64,000 nt of DNA, from assembly GCA_050946055.1 (NCBI GenBank), contig JBMNUB010000007.1, positions 1-64,000 on the forward strand. The letters run 5' to 3'. The position numbers and the translations under genes are program-made. Shown piece after piece: positions 51,675 through 60,965 of this stretch (its first letter is position 1; every line of letters begins with the position of its first letter). A model generated the notes under the pieces. That model did not search any database, was not told the DNA's origin, and was given only the letters and a program-made list of their open reading frames with translations. This stretch comes from Fimadaptatus sp050946055. Lineage in GTDB: Bacteria > Bacillota > Clostridia > Christensenellales > Aristaeellaceae.

Positions 51675-53300
51675 ATGAAGAGAAGGATACTTGCACTTGC
51701 GCTGTGCCTGATGATGGTACTTGCCGTGGCTCCGTCACTGGGTCTGGCAGACGAGGCCACAGGTGAAAAGCGCGAACTCAACATAACCGCCGTAAAGGTG
51801 GCCACTGTTGAGGACTATGAGACGAACGATTTTACGCTGTGGCTGGAGGATAAGACCGGTATACACATTAACTTCAACCAGATTCCCGATGACAGCGCGG
51901 CGGAGAAGGTATCCATGCAGTTTGCCGGCGGCGATCTACCGGATGCTTTTCTGGGTGTTGGACTCAGTTCCGACATGCTCCTTCAGTACGGCTCGGCAGG
52001 TGCGATAGTCGCTCTTGACGATTATCTTGAAGAGTATGCGCCGAATATGCTCAAGGCCATGGAATACTATGAACAAGGTCTGAGTCTCATTAAGCAGGCG
52101 GACGGCCATATATACAGCCTGCCCAGCATAAATCCCTGCTATCACTGCACCTATGCCAACAAGATGTGGATAAACACCGTTTGGCTGGACAATCTGGGTC
52201 TTGAGACGCCTACCACGATAGACGAGTTTACTGAGGTGCTGAAGGCGTTCCGCGACCAGGATGCCAATGGAAACGGCGATCCCTCAGATGAGATTCCCAT
52301 GGCGGGCAGCACCAATGGCTGGTATGGCCAGACCTATCCCTATCTGATTAACAGCTATCTGTACTTTGACACCAGCAAGTATGGCTTCCAGCTGGATGAC
52401 GAGCAGAAGGTATACAACGCCATGTCTCGCGATGAGTTCCGCGAGGCGCTCAAGTACCTGAACATGCTGTACGAAGAGGGACTCATGTATGAAGGCACTC
52501 TGACACAGACCATGGATCAGCTCAAGCAGCTGGTTGAAAATCCCGATGCCAATCTGGTTGGCTGCATGACTGCCGGCTACGGTGGCCAGTTCGTATCCGA
52601 GATAGGCGACGATCGCTATCGCGAGTACTATGCCATAGCCCCGCTCAAGGGACCTGCGGGCGTGCAGTATGCCATGAGCGCGCTGCAGCTGCCCAGCATA
52701 GGCCAGTTCGTGATAACCTCTGAGTGCGCCGATCCTACTCTGGCGCTTGAGTGGGCGGACTACTTCTATACCTCCGAGGTCACTGCCAGCATGTACAATG
52801 GCATAGAAGGAGTGGGCTGGCGCTGGGCTGAAGAGGACGAGATTGGCTTCAACGGTGAGCCTGCTCAGTGGGCGGCGGTGGCGTATTACAGCGGCAACAC
52901 CGGCGATACCCAGAACTACTGCTGGACTCAGACCGGCATATACAATTTCAGCGCCGAGTGGCGCGGCAGTCAGGCTGTGTCTGCTAATGTAGACCTGCGC
53001 AGCGCTGAGGATATGGAGTACATGCTCTATAAGGTAACTCAGGAGATGTATGAGCCCTATGGCGGTCTCAAGTACAATCTGCCCACCCTCAATTTCTCTG
53101 AGGATCAGCAGACCCGCATAACCGACCTCACATACGAGTTCCAGAACTACTACAATGACGTTATATATGGCTTTATCACCGGCGAGAAGGATATAGACAG
53201 CGACGGCGATTGGCAGATGCATCTAGACAACCTTGAGACTTATGGTGTGACCGAGATGTGCGAGATATACCAGTCCGCGTACGACGCAATGTATAAGTAA
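51675..53300 (+). CDS. LplA-type extracellular sugar-binding protein
   Basis: A 541-residue binding protein. Signal peptide 1-25 (MKRRILALALCLMMVLAVAPSLGLA), without a clear lipobox. Family blocks: VEDYETNDFTLWLEDKTGIHINF, GDLPDAFLGVG, LPSINPCYHCTYANKMWINTVWLDNLGLETPTTIDEFTEVLKAFRDQDANGNG with a calcium-loop-like D-x-N-x-N-G-D, and NPDANLVGCMTAGY. It captures oligosaccharides for the two permeases upstream. AGGAGG precedes the ATG and an intrinsic terminator follows. It uses more GAC/CTG-type codons than the permeases, as expected of a highly expressed gene. Confidence 0.92.
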   Translation: MKRRILALALCLMMVLAVAPSLGLADEATGEKRELNITAVKVATVEDYETNDFTLWLEDKTGIHINFNQIPDDSAAEKVSMQFAGGDLPDAFLGVGLSSDMLLQYGSAGAIVALDDYLEEYAPNMLKAMEYYEQGLSLIKQADGHIYSLPSINPCYHCTYANKMWINTVWLDNLGLETPTTIDEFTEVLKAFRDQDANGNGDPSDEIPMAGSTNGWYGQTYPYLINSYLYFDTSKYGFQLDDEQKVYNAMSRDEFREALKYLNMLYEEGLMYEGTLTQTMDQLKQLVENPDANLVGCMTAGYGGQFVSEIGDDRYREYYAIAPLKGPAGVQYAMSALQLPSIGQFVITSECADPTLALEWADYFYTSEVTASMYNGIEGVGWRWAEEDEIGFNGEPAQWAAVAYYSGNTGDTQNYCWTQTGIYNFSAEWRGSQAVSANVDLRSAEDMEYMLYKVTQEMYEPYGGLKYNLPTLNFSEDQQTRITDLTYEFQNYYNDVIYGFITGEKDIDSDGDWQMHLDNLETYGVTEMCEIYQSAYDAMYK

Positions 53301-53313
53301 GCCATCGGGCAAT

Positions 53314-53350
53314 AAGTCCTCCACCCGCCCCGAGCGGCTGGAGGACTTTT
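53314..53350 (+). terminator. Intrinsic terminator after the importer operon
   Basis: Stem AGTCCTCCA / TGGAGGACT with a GC-rich 15-nt loop, ending in TTTT. Confidence 0.85.
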
Positions 53351-53471
53351 GCGCAGCGGCGGCGTATTATAAATGCGAGGCCCTTGGCCGGGCGGATTGA
53401 GACAGGACAGCCTGCGGCATTTGGCCGGTTCGCCGGATAAATGCGCGCGGGCGATGGAAAGGATGATACCT

Positions 53472-54482
53472 ATGGATACGCATCAGTGGTTTAAGCAGGC
53501 CGGGTATGGCATGATGGTGCATTGGGGGCTGTATTCGCTGCTGGGCGGCGAGTACAAGGGGCGCAAGGTGCGCAACTATGCCGAGTGGGCGCAGTCCTAC
53601 TTCCGCATACCCAATGCCGAGTATGGCAAGCTGGCCTCGGCGTTTAACCCGGTGTTCTTCGACGCGGATGAGTGGGTGAGGTTCGCCAAGGAATGCGGCA
53701 TGAAGTACTTCGTCGTGACCAGCAAGCACCATGACGGCTTTGCCATGTTTAAATCCAAGGCCGATAAGTATAACGTGGTCGATGCCACGCCCTTTGGCCG
53801 CGATGTGATGGCCGAGCTTGGAGAGGCGTGCTATAAGCATGGGCTGAAGTTTGGCCTGTACTATTCGCAGGACCTGGATTGGCATGAGCAGCACGGCGGC
53901 GGCTATCTGTCCAACCATATGGGCAATTCCGGCACCACTTGGGACAACAGCTGGGACTTCCCGGACGAGGAGAGCAAGGACTTCTCCATCTGCTTTGAAA
54001 ACAAGATAATGCCGCAGGTCGAGGAGATACTCAAGGGCTATGGCGAATTGTGCCTGATATGGTTCGATGTTCCCATGACCATAAACGAGAGCCAGAGCCG
54101 CCGCATATTCGAGGCGGTCAAGCGATATCAGCCCAACTGCCTGATTAACTCCCGTCTGGGCAACGGCGCATATGACTACGTGTCGCTGGGCGACAATGAA
54201 ATACCCGAGAGCATGGATGACGTGTCGGGAAAGAGCGTGGACATGAACGCGATAGACGGATTCAAGCCCTCGCCCTACGGCCTGTATGAGACGGCGGCCA
54301 CGCTCAACGACACATGGGGCTTCTCCATACATGACAATAACTGGAAGTCGCCCGAGTTCATACGCAATACGCGCAATAAGCTAAACAGCATGGGCATAAA
54401 CTATCTGCTAAACGTGGGCCCTGACCACCTAGGCAGGATAAATGCCGATTCCCAGCGCATACTGCGCGAGGCGGCTAGGTAA
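53472..54482 (+). CDS. Alpha-L-fucosidase-like enzyme, GH29 family
   Basis: A 336-residue GH29 barrel without the C-terminal beta domain: FKQAGYGMMVHWGLYSLLGGEYKG, FVVTSKHHDGFAMFKSKADKYNVVDATPFGRDV, FGLYYSQDLDWHE, and LCLIWFDVPMTINESQ, whose Asp (about residue 200) fits the nucleophile. The residue after it is Val where many fucosidases have Gly, so the substrate may differ. No signal peptide is seen; it would act in the cytoplasm on sugars brought in by the importer upstream. ATG 53472 is 9 nt after AAAGG; ATGs at 53454 and 53463 are less well placed. Confidence 0.87.
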   Translation: MDTHQWFKQAGYGMMVHWGLYSLLGGEYKGRKVRNYAEWAQSYFRIPNAEYGKLASAFNPVFFDADEWVRFAKECGMKYFVVTSKHHDGFAMFKSKADKYNVVDATPFGRDVMAELGEACYKHGLKFGLYYSQDLDWHEQHGGGYLSNHMGNSGTTWDNSWDFPDEESKDFSICFENKIMPQVEEILKGYGELCLIWFDVPMTINESQSRRIFEAVKRYQPNCLINSRLGNGAYDYVSLGDNEIPESMDDVSGKSVDMNAIDGFKPSPYGLYETAATLNDTWGFSIHDNNWKSPEFIRNTRNKLNSMGINYLLNVGPDHLGRINADSQRILREAAR

Positions 54483-54526
54483 ACCTGATGCGCGTCGTTA
54501 ACATGGCAGCGGCGCATGCTTAATGA

Positions 54527-54575
54527 GTTCCCGCCCTTTATGCACGCGCTGTGCAAAGGGCGGGAACTGTATTTT
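54527..54575 (+). terminator. Intrinsic terminator after the second fucosidase gene
   Basis: A 13-bp stem GTTCCCGCCCTTT (54527-54539) / AAAGGGCGGGAAC (54555-54567) followed by TGTATTTT. Confidence 0.88.
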
Positions 54576-54683
54576 GCATAAGTTGACATTTGCAGCGCAA
54601 ATTTTTAATGCAAGGCAGGGAAAACCGGCAAAGCGTCGAATAGTCTCATAGACCTTATTTACTAACAGGGAGGGTACTAAAAA

Positions 54684-55784
54684 ATGAGCAAGCTCAAGGT
54701 TGCCATAATTGGCTGCGGCCGCATAGCGACTTCGGCGCACACCCCGGCGTATCTGGATAACTATGACCTGGCTGAGGTCAAGTACTACTGCGACATAATC
54801 CCCGAGCGCGCCAAGGAACTGGCCGGCGTGTACTCCGAGGAGATAGCCAAGCGCTATGGCGACAATGTTATGCCCGAAGTAGTGGCCGACTATCACGAGC
54901 TGCTGGGCAAGGTGGACTGCGTGTCGGTCTGCACGCCCAACCATGCGCATGCGCCCATAGCGATAGACTTCCTCAAGTCCGGCGCTCAGGTGCTGTGCGA
55001 GAAGCCCGCTGCCATCAATCTGGACAAGGCCGCCGAGATGAAGAAGGCTGCCGACGAGACCGGCAACATGCTGTCCATCGGCGTGTGCAACCGCTTCAAC
55101 GACGCCGTAATGAGGATACATGACCTCATAGAGCAGGGCGCGCTGGGCGATATATACCATGTATACTGCTCCTTCCGCGCGCATCGCTCCATACCCGGTC
55201 TGGGTGGACCTTTCACCATCAAGTCCGAGGCGGGCGGCGGCGTGCTCATCGACTGGGGCGTTCACTACCTCGACCTGATATTCTACTGCATGGGCGAGCG
55301 CAAGCTCAAGAGCGTGTCCGCCGAGACCTATTCCGTGCTGGGCCGCGACATAGACAAGTACGTCTGCAAGGCCATGTGGGCCGGCCCGCGCATCAGCGAC
55401 GGCACCTACGATGTGGAGGAGTACATAACCGGCCTCGTGCGTCTTGAGGACGCGGGCAAGGTATCCACCATATCGCTGGAGGGCGCCTGGGCGCAGAACA
55501 TCGGCGAGAACGACACCTTTGTCGATTTCGTCGGCGACAAGGCCGGCATACGCCTGCAGTACGGCGGCAACTTCACGCTGTACTCCACCTGCGGCGACAT
55601 GCTGACCGAGACCAAGTACGACTATCCCACCGAGAACATGTACTCCCGCGAGGTGCGCGACTTCCTGACCAATGCGCCCAAGAAGATAAAGACCCGCGCC
55701 TCCATAGACCACGCCATCAAGACCAGCGAGCTGATGGAGCTGCTCTACAAGTCCGCCAGCGAGCACAAGGAGATACAGCTGTAA
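54684..55784 (+). CDS. Gfo/Idh/MocA-family oxidoreductase
   Basis: A 366-residue NAD(P)-dependent sugar dehydrogenase-like protein: IIGCGRIATSAHTPAY (Rossmann), VDCVSVCTPNHAHAPIAIDFLKSGAQVLCEKPAA (EKP motif) and GGGVLIDWGVHYLDLIFYCMG with the conserved Asp/His. Members oxidise or reduce hydroxyls of sugars, inositols or sugar acids; the substrate is not readable here. It is likely part of the adjacent carbohydrate locus, though a terminator separates it from the fucosidase gene. GGGAGG lies 12 nt before the ATG. It uses more ATC codons than most genes here. Confidence 0.9.
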   Translation: MSKLKVAIIGCGRIATSAHTPAYLDNYDLAEVKYYCDIIPERAKELAGVYSEEIAKRYGDNVMPEVVADYHELLGKVDCVSVCTPNHAHAPIAIDFLKSGAQVLCEKPAAINLDKAAEMKKAADETGNMLSIGVCNRFNDAVMRIHDLIEQGALGDIYHVYCSFRAHRSIPGLGGPFTIKSEAGGGVLIDWGVHYLDLIFYCMGERKLKSVSAETYSVLGRDIDKYVCKAMWAGPRISDGTYDVEEYITGLVRLEDAGKVSTISLEGAWAQNIGENDTFVDFVGDKAGIRLQYGGNFTLYSTCGDMLTETKYDYPTENMYSREVRDFLTNAPKKIKTRASIDHAIKTSELMELLYKSASEHKEIQL

Positions 55785-55870
55785 GGCGGGTATGTGCGTA
55801 ATCCACGCTTGCGTCGCTAATTAACGCCTGCCCGCATGCCGGGCGCGGCGAGCATTAAGGGGTGCTGCAT

Positions 55871-56212
55871 GTGAATGAGTTTGACATGGCAAAGTCAGCC
55901 GCCAAGTCCGCAGCCAGCGGCATAAACAGCTTTGGGCGCATGAGCGCACAGGGCGTGAGCCGCATGCTGTTCTTTGCGGGACTGGTCTTTATAGCGCTTG
56001 CATCCGCGGCTCTGGGGCGATGCGTCTATGTCAACGTGCAGGTAATGCACGAGGTCACTGAGTCGATATTCGTGAGCGAGGGCAGCATGCCGCTGGCCGT
56101 TATGTGCGGCGCGCTGTGCTTTGCGGCGGGCGGCTTCATGTGGCGCGCGCTCTGCGAAGTCATACACAGGCTACTTGTCAAGCTGTGGCGCTGGGAAGCC
56201 AAGGATAGGTAG
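55871..56212 (+). CDS. Small two-helix membrane protein
   Basis: A 113-residue protein with membrane helices at about 32-52 (MLFFAGLVFIALASAALGRCVY) and 70-90 (MPLAVMCGALCFAAGGFMWRAL), joined by an outside loop, and a basic C-terminus (LLVKLWRWEAKDR). The GTG at 55871 is 8 nt after AAGGGG; a GTG at 55862 would lie on that site. I do not recognise the family. Confidence 0.65.
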   Translation: MNEFDMAKSAAKSAASGINSFGRMSAQGVSRMLFFAGLVFIALASAALGRCVYVNVQVMHEVTESIFVSEGSMPLAVMCGALCFAAGGFMWRALCEVIHRLLVKLWRWEAKDR

Positions 56213-56451
56213 GCATATACTTTTGCGGCAATATGCGCCGTCGCGCGGGCATGCATTATGCAAGGCGCGTGGCGGCGTGTTGTTTTTTGGCTGCATGCCG
56301 ATTAAACGGCCGGATATTATGCGCGCGTTGGTCGGGCTTTTGTGTGCGCGCTGATTGTGCTATATAGATTGCGAAGTTGCGACTCACACGTTGTAGAGCC
56401 GATGCTTTATGTTCGCATTTGAGCTTGGCGGCAGTTGGTCATGCGCCAAGA

Positions 56452-56480
56452 TTGACGCAATAAAATCGACATGATATAAT
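56452..56480 (+). promoter_or_regulatory. Promoter of the zinc-ribbon protein gene
   Basis: TTGACG (56452-56457), a 17-bp spacer and TATAAT (56475-56480). The leader to ATG 56615 is about 125 nt, longer than usual, without a recognised riboswitch. Confidence 0.8.
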
Positions 56481-56614
56481 AATAAGCGAAGAAAGTACAT
56501 CTGCCGTATGGCCGGGCGCGCTGATTCTTAGCCATGGTTCGGAGAGATGATGCACATTTAAGGCGCACGATGGGCATGTGTTTGCGAGAACTTGTGAAAG
56601 GCGGTGAGGCGAAT

Positions 56615-57199
56615 ATGTTTGTAGCTATAATTATATACCTCGTGCAGGCCGTCATAATGGGCTTTGTCGCCCTGCACATATCGGAGTCGAAGGGGTATGA
56701 AGGCGGCTTTGCATGGGGATTCTGGCTGGGCATAGTGGGCGTGCTGGTGGTAGGATTTCGCCCCACATTGCAGGCGCAGACGTATTCGGAGCATTGCAGG
56801 TCGCTTAGCAATGCCGGTACCAACGCCGGCAGCGCGATGTGGGAGTGCATATGCGGCGCGACCAATTCCGGTGCGCTCGACTACTGCACCTCCTGCCGCA
56901 GGAGCAGGAGCGAAGCCGAGTGCGGCAAGATACGCTGCCCGCACTGCGGCGCAGTGAACAGCGAGCTAAGCGATGTGTGCTTTGCCTGCAACCGGCCGCT
57001 TGCCGAACAGGGGACGCACATGGCGCTGGCTGCGGGCATGGATGCCGGATATGCGGAAGCAACAGACGCTGCGGTATCCGACGGCGGCAAGCGCGAAGCC
57101 ATAGCGATGATAGAGATGCTGGCTAAACTCCATGATGCGGGCGTGCTTACCGACGATGAGTTTCGTGAGAAGAAGGCCGAGCTGCTGTCCCGGATATGA
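56615..57199 (+). CDS. Membrane protein with two zinc ribbons and a SHOCT domain
   Basis: A 194-residue protein: two helices (about 2-22 and 32-50), then two zinc-ribbon-like units, C-x-C-x11-C-x2-C (WECICGATNSGALDYCTSC) and C-x2-C-x11-C-x2-C (RCPHCGAVNSELSDVCFAC), an Ala-rich linker, and a C-terminal SHOCT domain (AIAMIEMLAKLHDAGVLTDDEFREKKAELLSRI). SHOCT domains are thought to aid oligomerisation. Function unknown. GGCGGTGAGG lies just upstream of ATG 56615; a longer frame has no domain content. Confidence 0.8.
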   Translation: MFVAIIIYLVQAVIMGFVALHISESKGYEGGFAWGFWLGIVGVLVVGFRPTLQAQTYSEHCRSLSNAGTNAGSAMWECICGATNSGALDYCTSCRRSRSEAECGKIRCPHCGAVNSELSDVCFACNRPLAEQGTHMALAAGMDAGYAEATDAAVSDGGKREAIAMIEMLAKLHDAGVLTDDEFREKKAELLSRI

Positions 57200-57212
57200 G
57201 GCGGCTGGATAA

Positions 57213-57255
57213 CGGCGCTGTGGCAGACGGGTACGTCTGTCGCGGCGCTTTCTTT
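57213..57255 (+). terminator. Hairpin terminator after the zinc-ribbon gene
   Basis: CAGACG (57224-57229) / CGTCTG (57234-57239) inside a wider GCGC/GCGC pairing, followed by TTTCTTTG. Confidence 0.6.
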
Positions 57256-57334
57256 GTGCTGTTTGGGGTTTGCTGCGCTGTAATTCGGCCATAGAGCGTA
57301 TTGTATGATAAGGGGGCGCGTGGGATGCGGAGCG

Positions 57335-57600
57335 TGCGTTGTCCCGGCACACGCAAGGCTGATTTAATCGCGGCAGGATACCCCCTCAGTCGCTCACGCG
57401 GCAGCTCCCCTTTAGGGTGAGCCAGAGAGTTGCCGCGCAGTCGCATTCGATAATGGCTTTGCTTTGTGCGTGGCGCGTGAGCGCTGGAAGGGTTTACTCC
57501 GAATACAGGTGGGCAGCTTTAGGATGGCAGGCGTCGTCCCGGCACACGCAAGGCAGCTTTAATTTCAGCAGTGTAAACGCTCATCCACTTTGCTGCCAGC
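57335..57600. repeat. Diverged member of intergenic repeat family 2
   Basis: Shares with 20774-21177 the blocks TCCCGGCACACGCAAGG, CCCCCTCAG..GCTCACGCGGCAGCTCCC, GGCGCGTGAGCGCTGGAAGGGTTT and CGAATACAGGTGGGCAGCTTTAG. The blocks are in mixed order and partly doubled. It lies between the zinc-ribbon and ABC-F genes; no gene is seen in it. Confidence 0.65.
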
Positions 57601-57760
57601 GTCCCTTTCGGGAATGCCATTACGCGCTGCACCCTTCGCCATCAGCGCAATGCCCGCATTCCACCTAATTTGCATTTGCACTATGCATACACGCCAAAAT
57701 CTGTTACAATAATAGATGCGTTCCGCGCGGAACGCCAACAAACGGCTTTCGAGGTATAAG

Positions 57761-59689
57761 ATGACTGTACTTACTCTTTCCGGCGTCTCAAAGGCGTTCG
57801 GTGTAAACGTTATTCTGGAGGATATAGACCTCACGCTTCAGGATGGTCAGCGCATGGGTCTGGTAGGCGTGAACGGCTCGGGCAAGTCCACGCTGCTCAA
57901 GGTGATATGCGGCGAGGAACAGCCCGACAGCGGCACCGTGTCCATAGTCAAGGGCTGGAAGGTGGGCTATCTCACTCAGCAGGCCGACATACTCTCGGAC
58001 AACACCTGCTATCAGGAGATGGAGCGCGCCATGGAGCCGGTCAAGCGCATGGAGGAGAGGCTGCGCGAGCTGGAGGAGGAAATGGCGCAGGCGCATCAGG
58101 ACCCCGACGAGTTCGAGCGCATATCGCGCCAGTATGACTTGACGCTGCAGCGCTTTGAACATGCGGGCGGATATGAGTGGCGCTCGCGCATACGCGGCGT
58201 GCTGTCCGGACTGGGCTTCACTCAGGCGCAGCAGGAGCAAAATGCCAGCCAGCTTTCGGGCGGCGAGCGCACGCGGCTATGTCTGGCGAGGATGCTGCTG
58301 GTCGCGCCCGACCTGCTGCTGCTGGATGAGCCGACCAACCATCTGGACCTTGAGGCTACGGCATGGCTGGAAAGCGCGCTCAAGAAGTACGAGGGCGCGG
58401 TCATAGTCATATCGCATGACCGTTACTTCCTGGACGAGGTGTGCGACTGCATGGCCGAGCTGAGCGGCCATCACTTAAAGCAATATACCGGCAACTATAC
58501 CGAGTTCTCGCGCAAGCGCGCCGCCGATCGCGAGCGGCAGGAGAAGGAGTACGAGCTTCAGCAGGCCGAGATAGCCAGACAAAAGGCCATAATCGCCCGC
58601 TATCGCATGTACAACCGCGAAAAGAGCATCCGCGCCGCCGCCAGCCGCGAAAAGGCGCTGGAGCGCATGGAGCTGGTCGAGCGCCCCACTCAAGAGCAGA
58701 CCGTCCACTTCCGGTTCACAGCGCGCCGCCGCACCGGCGATGACGTGCTTATGACCGAGGAACTGAGCAAGGCGTTTGACGGCAGGCAGCTGTTTGAGCA
58801 TGTCGCCATGCACATACGCGCGGGCGAGCGCGTGGCGCTGATAGGGCCAAACGGCGTGGGCAAGTCCACGCTGCTCAAGATAGTCGTAAAGCAGCTCCAG
58901 CCGGATACCGGCTATGTGCGCTACGGCGCCAATCTGGACATAGGCTATTACGATCAGCATCAGGAAAACCTGCACATGGACAAGCAGGTCATAGACGAGA
59001 TATGGGATGATTATCCCTACATGGAGCCCGATCAGGTGCGCGGCGCGCTGGCGCTGTTTTTGCTGACCGGCGACGAGGTGTTCCAGCCCGTATCCACGCT
59101 GTCGGGCGGAGAGCGCGGCAGGCTGGCGCTGACCAAGCTCATGCTCAGGCGCGACAACTTCCTCATATTCGATGAGCCGACCAACCATCTGGACATGGAC
59201 AGCCGCGAGGTGCTGGAGCAGGCGCTCAAGGACTTTACCGGCACGCTGCTTTTCGTGTCGCACGACCGCTACTTCATAAACCGGCTGGCTACGCGCGTGC
59301 TGGAGCTGAGCGAGCACGGCGTAAAGGAGTATCAGGGCAATTACGACGACTACGTGGAGAAGAAGCGCAAGCTGGAGCTGGGCGAGGACGAGGAACAGAC
59401 TCAGGGCCGCACGCGCACCGAGATATACAAGGAACAGCGCAAGCAGCGCATTGCGCAGAGCGAGCTTCGCCAGCTGCGCGCCCGCGTGCAGGATTTGGAG
59501 AAGCTCATAGCCGCCAAGGAGGACGAGATAAGCGCCATAGAGGAGCGCATGGGCGATCCGGCGGTGTATCAGCAGGCCGACGGCGCGGCGCAGCTCAATC
59601 GCGATTACGAGCGCGCCAAGGGCGAGCTGGAGGCGCTCTATGACGAATGGAGCGAAAAGAGCGAGCGGCTGGGGGGCTCGGAAGGCTGA
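57761..59689 (+). CDS. ABC-F family ATPase (Uup/YdiF-like)
   Basis: A 642-residue soluble protein with two ABC ATPase domains and no membrane segment. NBD1: GVNGSGKST, LSGGERTRLCLARMLL, LLLLDEPTNHLD. The linker is a charged helical pair at about 240-310. NBD2: GPNGVGKST, LSGGERGRLALTKLML, FLIFDEPTNHLDMD. A C-terminal coiled coil lies at about 555-635 (RQLRARVQDLEKLIAAKEDEI). ABC-F proteins bind the ribosomal E site and relieve stalling, or in Uup's case act on DNA or ribosome assembly; the coiled coil favours the Uup/YdiF side rather than a drug-resistance type. ATG 57761 has GAGG 8 nt upstream. Confidence 0.92.
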   Translation: MTVLTLSGVSKAFGVNVILEDIDLTLQDGQRMGLVGVNGSGKSTLLKVICGEEQPDSGTVSIVKGWKVGYLTQQADILSDNTCYQEMERAMEPVKRMEERLRELEEEMAQAHQDPDEFERISRQYDLTLQRFEHAGGYEWRSRIRGVLSGLGFTQAQQEQNASQLSGGERTRLCLARMLLVAPDLLLLDEPTNHLDLEATAWLESALKKYEGAVIVISHDRYFLDEVCDCMAELSGHHLKQYTGNYTEFSRKRAADRERQEKEYELQQAEIARQKAIIARYRMYNREKSIRAAASREKALERMELVERPTQEQTVHFRFTARRRTGDDVLMTEELSKAFDGRQLFEHVAMHIRAGERVALIGPNGVGKSTLLKIVVKQLQPDTGYVRYGANLDIGYYDQHQENLHMDKQVIDEIWDDYPYMEPDQVRGALALFLLTGDEVFQPVSTLSGGERGRLALTKLMLRRDNFLIFDEPTNHLDMDSREVLEQALKDFTGTLLFVSHDRYFINRLATRVLELSEHGVKEYQGNYDDYVEKKRKLELGEDEEQTQGRTRTEIYKEQRKQRIAQSELRQLRARVQDLEKLIAAKEDEISAIEERMGDPAVYQQADGAAQLNRDYERAKGELEALYDEWSEKSERLGGSEG

Positions 59690-59701
59690 CGGAGGGTGAG
59701 C

Positions 59702-60922
59702 ATGGAAGGAAACGGGAAAAAGAGGCGCTCATCATACTTTAAGATAAGCATGTATGTGTTCTGCGTGGGGGCGCTGCTATTGCTGTTCAACAGGCTGCTG
59801 GACAGCATGGGCGACCTGTTCGACTGGGTGCGCACGGCGTGGTCGGCGGCGCTGACTACGCTGATGCCGTTCTTCATAGCGGTGGTGCTGGCTTATCTGT
59901 TTAGGCCTGTCGTGGATAAGCTGATGCAGTTGATAAGCCGCATAGAGCCTGCGCCGGGCAGCAAGGGCGCGGGCGCGGCGCTCAGGCGCAGGCTGGTCAA
60001 GCGGCGCAGGTTCGTGTCCGCGTGCGCGCTGTACATAGCGCTGGTGATACTTATAGTGGTGACGCTGGCCTATGTCGTGCCTACCACGGTCATGAACGTT
60101 ATAGACCTTGTTCAGAACATGCCCGGTTACATATCGGCGCTGCTCAAGTGGGTGAACGACAATATCACGCACAATGGCGAGCTGCCCATGGAGCTGCGTC
60201 AGGCCGTGGACAGCGTCATGCAGAGCATGAACTCGTCCCTGAGCGGGATGCTTAAGGACGCGGTGTCTATGATACCGGCGCTGCTCAGGCGCGCATATGC
60301 GTTTTCCGCCATGTCGCTCAATCTGCTGCTGGCGATAGTGCTGTCATTCTATCTGGTATGCGACGATGGACGCATGTTTGCAAACGTGACCAAGTGGCTG
60401 GGCGGCAAGCTGGGCAAGCGCCGCAGCGAGCGCTTCTTCGGCTTCATGCAGGATCTGGACTTCATGTTCTCAAAGTATCTGGTGGGCAGGCTGTTTGAGT
60501 CGCTGGTGGTGGCGGTGCTGTGCTTCATAGTGCTGGCGGCGCTGGGGCTGCCCTATAATACGCTGCTGTCCGCGCTGTATGGCTTTACCAACATGATACC
60601 GTATGTAGGCCCTGTGCTGGGGCTTGTGCCGGTGGTGTGCGTGGCGCTGTTTCGCAGCCCGGCTACGGCTCTGCTGGTGGCGTTGCTGCTGACGCTGGTG
60701 CAGGGCTTTGACGCATGGGTGCTGTCGCCCAAGGTGCTGGGCGATTCCATGGGACTTAACCCGTTCTGGGTGATATTTGCGCTGGTCATAGGCGGCGCGC
60801 TGTTTGGCGTAGTGGGCCTGCTTCTGTCTACGCCGGTCATGGGCGTGCTTATGCGCATGCTGGAGCGCAGTGTGGCGCGGCAGGAAGATGTGCAGGCGCG
60901 CATAAGCGATCCCATGAGATAG
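59702..60922 (+). CDS. AI-2E-family (PerM/YtvI-like) membrane protein
   Basis: A 406-residue protein with about 7-8 helices: two near the N-terminus, a long central cytoplasmic or amphipathic segment (VIDLVQNMPGYISALLKWVNDNI), then FESLVVAVLCFIVLAALGLPYNTLLSALYGFTNMIPYVGPVLGLVPVV, the conserved NxIPYxGP motif, and VLGDSMGLNPFWVIFALVIGGALFGVVGLLLSTPVMGVL. Family members export autoinducer-2 or act as Na+/H+ antiporters. ATG 59702 follows GGAGGG by 5 nt, 12 bp after the ABC-F gene. Confidence 0.9.
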   Translation: MEGNGKKRRSSYFKISMYVFCVGALLLLFNRLLDSMGDLFDWVRTAWSAALTTLMPFFIAVVLAYLFRPVVDKLMQLISRIEPAPGSKGAGAALRRRLVKRRRFVSACALYIALVILIVVTLAYVVPTTVMNVIDLVQNMPGYISALLKWVNDNITHNGELPMELRQAVDSVMQSMNSSLSGMLKDAVSMIPALLRRAYAFSAMSLNLLLAIVLSFYLVCDDGRMFANVTKWLGGKLGKRRSERFFGFMQDLDFMFSKYLVGRLFESLVVAVLCFIVLAALGLPYNTLLSALYGFTNMIPYVGPVLGLVPVVCVALFRSPATALLVALLLTLVQGFDAWVLSPKVLGDSMGLNPFWVIFALVIGGALFGVVGLLLSTPVMGVLMRMLERSVARQEDVQARISDPMR

Positions 60923-60965
60923 CGCCTGACATTGCAATATGAAAGGCAAATGGCATATATCAGAT

